From the IMG/VR virus record IMGVR_UViG_3300025106_000001, positions 39,798-103,797 of that record: a DNA stretch of 64,000 nucleotides; one strand, given 5' to 3'. The position numbers and the translations under genes were made by a program. Within the stretch, counting starts at the first letter, position 1. Each line of letters opens with the position of its first letter. Shown here in pieces: positions 56,980 through 64,000 of this stretch. Source of the stretch: a virus. Under the pieces are notes generated by a model, which was not told the DNA's origin, searched no databases, and saw nothing but the letters and a program-made list of their open reading frames with translations.

Positions 56980-59900
56980 ATGCCAGTAGTGGGAAGATTA
57001 GTAGAAAATGACCTACTAATAGCTGGGGAGGTGAATGAACGCCTTCCCGCTGTTTGTAAAACAACGACAATAGAAATTAGGTCAGCAGGTATCGGAGGTC
57101 CTGCTGACATTTCTGTTTATACGAATATTGATGGTGTGAGAAGAGCCGATTATACAAGAGGGATAATCCTCGTAAGATTAAATGAGTGGGGTGATTTTGT
57201 TGATACAACATCATATGACACTCATGGTGGACTTGGTAGCTACCAAGCCGAAGAGTCGGATAGATTAGCAGATTTTATAACTAATACACCAGATGGATAC
57301 ACTTTGATATTTACAACATATGATGATCCATCTAGTAGTGGAAATGCTAAATTATATCCAGTATTAAAGAAATTAGGATTTAGATATCTAAATTGGAATT
57401 ACCGTTCTGCATGGGCTGGTATAATCCAAAAAGGCACTGGTAGTGCAATATTTGAAGATTATAGAAGTGGTGAAACTGCTGATACAGGGATATACTTTAA
57501 AACTACAATCCCAAAGGGAATAATACATTTCCCATTTGATGATACAGCAGTTTCAATACAAGGGTTAAAACCATTATATTATTGCCCTAAGAAGATAAGA
57601 TATATAAGGGACTGGATTAACGGTAGTACAGCAAATGGAGGTAATCACTGGGTGCAAATACAGGCATTTGATTTCAGAGGCAATAATGTTGCTAAAGGAA
57701 AGCCTATGATAGAAACAAGCCCTGTCGCACATTTGACACAACATTTATTCTCAATGACAGATGGTACTACTGACTGTGCAAAATATTTCGAGTTGCTTGC
57801 TGATGGGGCTCCAAAGTATATTACAGTTGATATGTTGACTGTGTATGACGTACGAAAATTAAAAATATTCCATTATTGGGGTGATGGGCGTTCATATTAT
57901 AATACTAAAACTGAGGTTAGTGATAACGGAAGGGATTGGTATCCAGTATTTGATTCGGCTATTGATGGAATTTATGCTGAAACGTCAACAGGTCATGATA
58001 TTGAGCTATTTACAAACCATAGATTGACTCAAAATGGTATAGCTGTAGATGATTCTACAACAAATATTTACAATCTTGATGCTGGAATTAGTGTTTATAA
58101 TAACTATGGTGTGCCAGCTTCAATAGAAGTCATAAAAGAAAAGTATATGGACCAACCTATTTACAGAGTATCAATGACTCCAACAGAGAGTTCAGTTAAT
58201 GGATTTAGAACAGAACGTTGGTCTCATGGAATACACAGTTCTGTACACACTTTCAAAGCAAATACTGCTTATGCGTTTAGTATTTACTGGCGTTGTCTTA
58301 ATAAAGACGATGTTGTGGTATCAGTATATGCAAGTAATATAGCACGATGGTATGATCTATATACAGAAGATGTTGGAGATGGATGGAAGCGTACCTGTGG
58401 TTATAGAACGGGAGATGACCCTGCTGAAAGATACGATGCAATTTACACTAGCTTCTTTTCACCTTCAGCTCAAGTCGGTGAACCTATCATAATAGACTGG
58501 ACATGTATGCAGCTTGAAGAAGGAAGAGAATATTCCACAGCATTCATTAGAGGCTCTAAGAGTAGTGGAAGCTGGTCTGGGTTTAATGGAATTGGACTTC
58601 CATGGCCCAAAACATTCCCATTTTCAGTATCATTTAGAGCAAATTTACTAACTAAAGGTGGAAGATTTGCTTCTGAGGGTAGTGAGCGTAATATAATTTA
58701 TATGGGTTCACTATGGAAATATATAGGGGATAATTACTGTGGTCATATATGTCAAATAGCTCGTGCTGATATGCCACCTTATCAAGACGATTGTCAAATT
58801 ACATTTGTATATAAAAATACATCTCAGGTTGATGTATATATAAACAATGTGAAATGGGGATCTAATCAGGGTTATTATCAACCTGATAAATTAACACAAA
58901 TTCCTTATTGGACATTGGGTGCCAGAGGTTATGAACCTTACCTCAGTTGTGCCAATGCGATATTTAGAGATGTTACAATATATAATTGGGGATTGTCTGC
59001 TGATGAGATAAATAAATTATCACAAAGAAGATTCTCTCTTACATCAGAGGGAAATATATTTAATACTGAAATAATGGAGAAATTTGCTTATATACCTAAA
59101 AATGCGTATTATTTCCCATTATCAGATAATTTAAAAGATCAATACTATCACAAAGATGCTGATAACCCAGATGGTAGTAATGTATTATTTGAGGGAGGAA
59201 AAGCATTTGTTGGTAAAGCAATGACAAATTATGTTTCAACACCATTGGATTTTAGTGCTTGGGATGCTAAAGAAAACGTAACTCTTACATTTAATCAAAT
59301 AGATCCATTTGGTGGAAAAAAAGCTGTTAGAGTACACCCTCATAGCAGTATAGATAGTTACTTTGGGTGTAGACAAAATAGATTATTTCCTGGAAGATTC
59401 ACTTGTTCGATATGGTTGAAAGCTACTAAACCATGTAGTGTTCCTCTTATAATCGGAAATAATAGTGCAGGTCAGGCAATAATTCAACAACTGCAATTAA
59501 CAACCCAATGGAAAGAATATATTGTTACTGGGGATATAGCTACTCAACCAGCGGGTAATACACTTCACATCGGTGGATGGTCCACATGGACTGATATATC
59601 ATTTGACATCTTTGTAGCATTCCCTATGGTTGTAAATTTACCATTTAAACCACCATTCTTTGTAGGGGATAGGGGTTATGGTAAACTGCATTATAATCTA
59701 CACAGGGATTTAGGACTAGACTGGAATGGTGATTGGTCAATAGTATATAAGAAATATCCTATGTTTGGGCACGACTACACATATACAGGATACAATATAG
59801 ATTCACTAGGTGGAGAGGGTGCTGGATATTTCTACTGGGGTAAAGAATTCAATGGAGATCATATGGTAGCACATGATAATACAATGGGAACCTTTGGGTT

Positions 59901-60258
59901 TACAAATGGTGCCATAAACAGAGATTATTACTATAGTGGTAGACCTGTTATTATGGGAATTATAAAGAGTGGGTCAACCATAACAGTCAATGCATACTTC
60001 ATGAACGGGCAAAAGGCTTTTGCCTCTAAAACTCTTGGTACAGTACCAGCAAATCACTATGTTAACAACTGGGGACATGACCTTAAGTTAGGTGGGTGGT
60101 GGTTGGAAGGCTTATGTTATACCTTCTATCAGGATTTAATAGTTTGCAAATATGCTCTTACAGATGCAGAGTTTGACAAAATGTGTAGAACTCAAATGCA
60201 AGAAGTAAAAGACAAACTAATAATTAATGGAAATATAAAAGAAAAAATGAATTTGTAA
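56980..60258 (+). CDS. Adhesin with ILEI/FAM3-like, discoidin-like and lectin modules (type B)
   Basis: 1092 aa. Shares the DLLIAGEVxERLP N-terminal tag with the gene at 51243. Residues about 28-165 follow the ILEI/FAM3 lectin pattern: RGIILVRLNEWGDFVDTTSYD, then LADFITNTPDGYTLIFTTYD, LGFRYLNWNYRSAWAGI. Residues about 205-345 look like an F5/8-type C (discoidin) domain (GGNHWVQIQAFD, VRKLKIFHYWGDG, VSDNGRDWYPVFDS). Further jelly-roll modules follow, and a C-terminal HYNLHRDLGLDWNGDWSIVY module (about 905) is paralogous to that of 51243. Role: glycan recognition on the host surface. Confidence 0.75.
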   Translation: MPVVGRLVENDLLIAGEVNERLPAVCKTTTIEIRSAGIGGPADISVYTNIDGVRRADYTRGIILVRLNEWGDFVDTTSYDTHGGLGSYQAEESDRLADFITNTPDGYTLIFTTYDDPSSSGNAKLYPVLKKLGFRYLNWNYRSAWAGIIQKGTGSAIFEDYRSGETADTGIYFKTTIPKGIIHFPFDDTAVSIQGLKPLYYCPKKIRYIRDWINGSTANGGNHWVQIQAFDFRGNNVAKGKPMIETSPVAHLTQHLFSMTDGTTDCAKYFELLADGAPKYITVDMLTVYDVRKLKIFHYWGDGRSYYNTKTEVSDNGRDWYPVFDSAIDGIYAETSTGHDIELFTNHRLTQNGIAVDDSTTNIYNLDAGISVYNNYGVPASIEVIKEKYMDQPIYRVSMTPTESSVNGFRTERWSHGIHSSVHTFKANTAYAFSIYWRCLNKDDVVVSVYASNIARWYDLYTEDVGDGWKRTCGYRTGDDPAERYDAIYTSFFSPSAQVGEPIIIDWTCMQLEEGREYSTAFIRGSKSSGSWSGFNGIGLPWPKTFPFSVSFRANLLTKGGRFASEGSERNIIYMGSLWKYIGDNYCGHICQIARADMPPYQDDCQITFVYKNTSQVDVYINNVKWGSNQGYYQPDKLTQIPYWTLGARGYEPYLSCANAIFRDVTIYNWGLSADEINKLSQRRFSLTSEGNIFNTEIMEKFAYIPKNAYYFPLSDNLKDQYYHKDADNPDGSNVLFEGGKAFVGKAMTNYVSTPLDFSAWDAKENVTLTFNQIDPFGGKKAVRVHPHSSIDSYFGCRQNRLFPGRFTCSIWLKATKPCSVPLIIGNNSAGQAIIQQLQLTTQWKEYIVTGDIATQPAGNTLHIGGWSTWTDISFDIFVAFPMVVNLPFKPPFFVGDRGYGKLHYNLHRDLGLDWNGDWSIVYKKYPMFGHDYTYTGYNIDSLGGEGAGYFYWGKEFNGDHMVAHDNTMGTFGFTNGAINRDYYYSGRPVIMGIIKSGSTITVNAYFMNGQKAFASKTLGTVPANHYVNNWGHDLKLGGWWLEGLCYTFYQDLIVCKYALTDAEFDKMCRTQMQEVKDKLIINGNIKEKMNL

Positions 60259-60271
60259 GGGAGGGGTTATT

Positions 60272-62776
60272 ATGTCAGATATGAGAGGTGGTAGCCGTGT
60301 AGGTAATAAATATATAGCTACGACCGATTATGTAGATCAAAGCCTCGATGGCAAAGTTAATAAAACAGGCGATACAATGGGAAAACTAACGGTGCAACAT
60401 GGTGTTGAAGGAACACCTATGTGGAATAATTGCACACTAGAAATAAAATCAAATGGTTCTAATATTGCAGCATTATCATTTCATAGACCAGGATTCACTC
60501 AGCAGAATATATGGCATAGTGAAAATGGTTTTATAGATACTGATGCAAATATTAGAGTAAATGGAAATACGGTGTGGCACGCTGGTAATTTAAATCCTGC
60601 GAATTATGCCCCATCTGGTTATGGATTGGGTACTGCTGCTACATGGATTGACCAGCAAGACCTTAATACATTAAAAGTTACAGGATTTTATAGGGGTCAT
60701 AATAATCCTAATAGACCCCCTCTTGGTTCAGCCAATCACTGTCACTATTTAGTAATGCGTCATGACGATAACTGGATAGCCCAAACAGCATATGACTTTG
60801 ATGGTGTTGGGGTATGGACAAGAGTTTTTAGAAGTGGGAGTAATTGGTCATCGTGGAGAAGACTTGATACCCATGATAAATTTCCCGATGGTAGTAGTTC
60901 ATGGAGACCGAGGAGTGCCGCTGAGGGGTGGAATTATCTTGGAGGTGTAGGTTCTAATGGTGGTGAGTGTGCATTCTACGAAAAAGATAGTAAATTACAT
61001 TTCATCACTAATGGAGAATATTATGCTAATGAGGGTCAATTTGTTGTATGGAACGCAGGCAATGATGGATCTGGTTCTGGGTTAGATGCTGATATACTAG
61101 ATGGATTACATGCTTCCGATTTGGAATATATTAGCTCAAAAAGAGATTTCATAAATGGTACGTTAATCCGCACCGATATATGGTCTGCTGACTGGGCAGG
61201 TGCGTCTTTCCTGTTTGAAATTGTTGGTAACTCCTATGGTGGGTGTATACCATTCAATATCAAAGTACAGGGATATATCTATAATAACACCATCATCAAC
61301 TTTGGTGGTATATGTACTGGTAGATATATACCTGAGATAAGATTATTCAATTATAATAACCACCTATGCATGTGGTTCCCAAGACAAGATTATTGGCAAG
61401 GTTTCTCTGTATTTGCTTGTGATACAAGTGCAGAAGGAACTAGGGTTAATAGGGTTGTTGCAATTGATGACGTTGCTAAACCTGCTGATATATCCAAAGA
61501 AGTTGCATTAACTCCAGAAAAAGTATGGTCTTCTGGAAATGATGGGGACGGTTCGGGTTTAGATGCTGACACTCTTGATGGTGTACATGGTATTTCACAA
61601 TTAGCAGGTTCTAATAGACAGTATTTCTTACACGATGGGGATTATAGAAGCAATGCTGGGGGTGGTCAGGTTGCTGACCTAAATGATGCAATATACCCAG
61701 GATTTTACCATGTTAATCCAACGGTAACAACAAATGTCCCTGGAGGGTTATGGGGACATTTATGGGTGTGGAGATATAATGGTGATACCAATCCTAACTG
61801 GTTAGTTCAAGAGTTTGTTGGTTCAGGTAGTGCTCGTAAGTTTTTCCGTCTAAAGAGTAATGGTTCATGGGGAGCGTGGCATGAATTATGGCATACTGGT
61901 AACTTTGACCCTGGTACAAAATTAAATCTGTCTGGTGGTTCAATGTCAGGAAAACTATGGCTCGCCGCTGGGGATGGTAACGGAATAGGATTCCCAAATG
62001 ATGCATTTGGTGGTGGAGGAGACTGTGCTGGTATTAAATTAATAAGTAAGGACGGTGCTGAAGCTACTGAATTAAGAATATATGTTGGTAACGATTCTCC
62101 TGATACAATTAACTTTATGACAGGAGTTAATAGTGCAGGTGTTTACAATGCCGCTGTTATGATTAACGGTAATGTTATATGGAATGGTGGATATCAAGGT
62201 TCTGGAACGGGAATGGATGCTGACTTACTAGATGGTAAACATGCTTCATCATTTGCTCCAAGTGGGTATGGATTGGGAGGAACATGTACCGATGTAACAT
62301 ACGGGAACGCCAATGATGTAATAACCACAGGTTTCTATATGGGCTACAATATGTCTAATGTACCAAATGACGGGCATCCTTGGAAGTATTTAACTGTATT
62401 AAGACATAATGAAATTCACGCTGTACAATATCTAACAGATTTCAGCGGTATAAATTCTTGGTATAGGGCAATGGCTGGTGGAGTTTGGGGACCGTGGAAG
62501 AAAATAATTGATATAGACAATTTTAAAGAATTAGATTTTTACAATCAATATATGAGTAATCATGATTCAAATGGGGTAGCAACTGTTGTTGAATACAAGA
62601 GACCTGCCGATGGTACTCTATATATGAAGAGTACACTATCGGGTGGAGCGAGTCCTAACTATACAACTGACACTTGGCAGTATTTTGCTGCTGATGGAGT
62701 GACCGTTATACTCACTAAGACATGGACAATGTCATATGATGGTAACGGAAATATATTAAGTAAGGTGGTGTCATAG
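60272..62776 (+). CDS. Tail fibre with LDADxLDG repeats and pyocin-knob modules (type A)
   Basis: 834 aa. Begins MSDMRGGSRVGNKYIATT. Repeats SGLDADILDGLHASDL, SGLDADTLDGVHG and TGMDADLLDGKHASSF alternate with pyocin-knob stretches (VTGFYRGHNNPN, YPGFYHVNPTV, TTGFYMGYNMS). Unlike the other type A fibres, the C-terminus (SYDGNGNILSKVVS) is a different, shorter module, possibly the receptor-contact tip. GGGAGGGGTTATT precedes the start. Confidence 0.82.
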   Translation: MSDMRGGSRVGNKYIATTDYVDQSLDGKVNKTGDTMGKLTVQHGVEGTPMWNNCTLEIKSNGSNIAALSFHRPGFTQQNIWHSENGFIDTDANIRVNGNTVWHAGNLNPANYAPSGYGLGTAATWIDQQDLNTLKVTGFYRGHNNPNRPPLGSANHCHYLVMRHDDNWIAQTAYDFDGVGVWTRVFRSGSNWSSWRRLDTHDKFPDGSSSWRPRSAAEGWNYLGGVGSNGGECAFYEKDSKLHFITNGEYYANEGQFVVWNAGNDGSGSGLDADILDGLHASDLEYISSKRDFINGTLIRTDIWSADWAGASFLFEIVGNSYGGCIPFNIKVQGYIYNNTIINFGGICTGRYIPEIRLFNYNNHLCMWFPRQDYWQGFSVFACDTSAEGTRVNRVVAIDDVAKPADISKEVALTPEKVWSSGNDGDGSGLDADTLDGVHGISQLAGSNRQYFLHDGDYRSNAGGGQVADLNDAIYPGFYHVNPTVTTNVPGGLWGHLWVWRYNGDTNPNWLVQEFVGSGSARKFFRLKSNGSWGAWHELWHTGNFDPGTKLNLSGGSMSGKLWLAAGDGNGIGFPNDAFGGGGDCAGIKLISKDGAEATELRIYVGNDSPDTINFMTGVNSAGVYNAAVMINGNVIWNGGYQGSGTGMDADLLDGKHASSFAPSGYGLGGTCTDVTYGNANDVITTGFYMGYNMSNVPNDGHPWKYLTVLRHNEIHAVQYLTDFSGINSWYRAMAGGVWGPWKKIIDIDNFKELDFYNQYMSNHDSNGVATVVEYKRPADGTLYMKSTLSGGASPNYTTDTWQYFAADGVTVILTKTWTMSYDGNGNILSKVVS

Positions 62777-62777
62777 T

Positions 62778-64000
62778 ATGCCTAATATTAATAATGTCTT
62801 AAGTGCACATGGAATGTTAGGGGGAGTCGGTGGAGACTCCCTCTCCAAAATGTACAATAAAAGACCACAATCAATAATAAAAACATTTTTAGTTGGTGAA
62901 ACAACTGTAAACCCAGGTAATTTAGTATCACTTAGAGAAGACGGTAAAATAATTCCATTTGTATATAATATGGATGAAATTCCTATAGGAATAGCTATAG
63001 GTGGACCAGCAGGTCCTGGTGTTGCATGTGATGTATGTGTTCAGGGAATGTATTATGGGTGGGCAAATCTTGTTACTGGTGCAGAATATTATCCTTATAC
63101 AGCTACATCAGTATTGACATATCCTTTATACACACATATAGGGAATATGCATCCTATCGGAGTTGCTCTAGGTCCAAATAGTTTCTTCTTTTATGGAACA
63201 ACATTTAGTTCAACTGAACCTGTGATATTAGAAACTAACGCAACAAATTTAGTTCCTGGAAAACTTGCTACTGTAGTTGCTAGCGGGCCTAATCCAGGTG
63301 ACCCAGCAGTATTTGCTCCTATAACCTCATATGCAGCAGGTAGCTATATAGCAAAGACATTTTCAAGTAACTATTTAGGTCCTGATTACCTGATAATGTG
63401 TGTTGAAAAGATATCTGATGATAAGGTTTTGGTTATAACATGCCCGTATAACAACCTTTCAACTTTTTACCTTCAGACAATGGGAATACACCCCACAACT
63501 GGGGCTTTGGAACCTCATGGTAACCCAGCAGTATATTCAATAAGTGCAGGTTCATTTTGTGCGTGTGCAAAAATTGATGGGAATTATAAGAATGCTACGG
63601 CTTATGTCGTTTTAGTAACATACGATTCGAACCCAACATACAATTTCACACGTATAGCTATTAACGTAGATTCTGGTATAATGGCCATATGGTCAAACAA
63701 TGCGGTTACATTGGATGGGGGAAGTGGATATAGTATTAGGGATATTGAAGGTATTGATAGTAATAGATTTGCAATACTGGGTAGTAGTGGTGATGGTCTT
63801 AAGGTGTCCTTAATGTATACCAGTGGTACTTATTTCTACCATGGAATGACCGTCGTCATGATGCCTGGTAAGAATATGGACTATAACGGTGCAATAACCC
63901 ACCTAGGTGGCGGGCGTCTATGTGTAACTTATAACTGGGACGAATCTGGACCTAATAGATGTCAGGCAGCATTTTTCTATGCCAATGGTAATACTGATTT
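62778..64000 (+). CDS. Fibre-block protein, partial, C-terminus beyond window
   Basis: 407 complete codons visible, open at the right edge; starts one base after the previous stop with GGTGGTG as ribosome site. Residues 1-35 form an attachment-like start (MPNINNVLSAHGMLGG). About 38-105 (VGETTVNPGNLVSLREDGK, then GIAIGGPAGPGVACDVCVQG) resembles a DUF2190-like small beta barrel seen in phage cement and tail proteins. After residue 150 come repeated beta-strands (RFAILGSSGDG, RLCVTYNWD) that look like a beta-propeller or sialidase-like fold. Probably a receptor-binding or glycan-degrading fibre component. Confidence 0.7.
   Translation, partial: MPNINNVLSAHGMLGGVGGDSLSKMYNKRPQSIIKTFLVGETTVNPGNLVSLREDGKIIPFVYNMDEIPIGIAIGGPAGPGVACDVCVQGMYYGWANLVTGAEYYPYTATSVLTYPLYTHIGNMHPIGVALGPNSFFFYGTTFSSTEPVILETNATNLVPGKLATVVASGPNPGDPAVFAPITSYAAGSYIAKTFSSNYLGPDYLIMCVEKISDDKVLVITCPYNNLSTFYLQTMGIHPTTGALEPHGNPAVYSISAGSFCACAKIDGNYKNATAYVVLVTYDSNPTYNFTRIAINVDSGIMAIWSNNAVTLDGGSGYSIRDIEGIDSNRFAILGSSGDGLKVSLMYTSGTYFYHGMTVVMMPGKNMDYNGAITHLGGGRLCVTYNWDESGPNRCQAAFFYANGNTD

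Noticed and set aside
47445-62776. Regular repeats that might be a CRISPR array or other direct-repeat DNA element.
   Set aside because: The repeats are protein-level fibre motifs (LDADTLDG, pyocin knob) inside open reading frames, unevenly spaced and with diverged codons.
47445-64000. Diversity-generating retroelement acting on the fibre genes.
   Set aside because: No reverse transcriptase, template repeat or accessory gene was seen; fibre diversity here looks like module duplication.
1-64000. tRNA genes, which giant phages often carry.
   Set aside because: No cloverleaf with a GGTTCGAATCC-type arm was found by eye; the one TTCGA-containing stretch near 21340 is coding. A tRNAscan run would settle it.

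Overview
The window is a piece of a large, AT-rich, lytic-type bacteriophage genome (giant or 'jumbo' phage class) that infects a Firmicutes host, probably clostridial. No tRNA, rRNA, transposase, integrase, CRISPR array or bacterial housekeeping operon is visible. The host call is an inference from strong AGGAGG ribosome sites, low GC, and two Amidase_3-type endolysins carrying PG-binding or SH3 domains. The phage call rests on fragments of a split, phage-type multisubunit RNA polymerase, a tubulin/FtsZ homologue, a phage-style replication and recombination set, and a 17-kb tail-fibre block.

Layout. 1-21.6 kb, minus strand: early and middle genes. These are many small unknown proteins, a metallo-beta-lactamase-fold hydrolase, a DUF488-like protein, the N-terminal half of RNA polymerase beta (6536-8206), NAD-dependent DNA ligase, a DnaQ-fold exonuclease, the C-terminal half of RNA polymerase beta (14382-16676), a RecA/UvsX-like recombinase and a tubulin-like GTPase. 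21.8-29.1 kb: short runs on alternating strands, with a third beta-related fragment (22784-23503), a DUF4116 repeat protein, a large probable virion protein and an HExxH metallopeptidase. 29.2-37.1 kb, minus: type II topoisomerase A and B subunits, small genes and a RecD/Dda-like helicase. 37.2-39.5 kb, plus: small genes that may be baseplate-related. 39.5-43.6 kb, minus: an operon with a PD-(D/E)XK nuclease, an SbcD/Mre11-like nuclease and a DnaB-like helicase. 43.7-64 kb, plus: late genes, comprising probable virion proteins, two amidases and six large fibre or adhesin genes, the last cut by the window end.

How it works together. Two promoter types can be read by eye. An octamer TATATTAT sits upstream of most replication, transcription and small unknown genes. 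AACA-N6-TA sits upstream of the lysis, fibre, metallopeptidase and other probable virion genes. A few genes have both. This matches, from memory, the early and late promoters of giant phages such as AR9 that carry two multisubunit RNA polymerases, so the split polymerase here probably reads part of this genome itself. Hairpin terminators separate nearly every transcription unit. Two intergenic stretches (about 25283-25446 and 35848-35962) have a TATATTAT promoter, hairpins and a terminator but no convincing gene, and are the best candidates for undescribed small RNAs.
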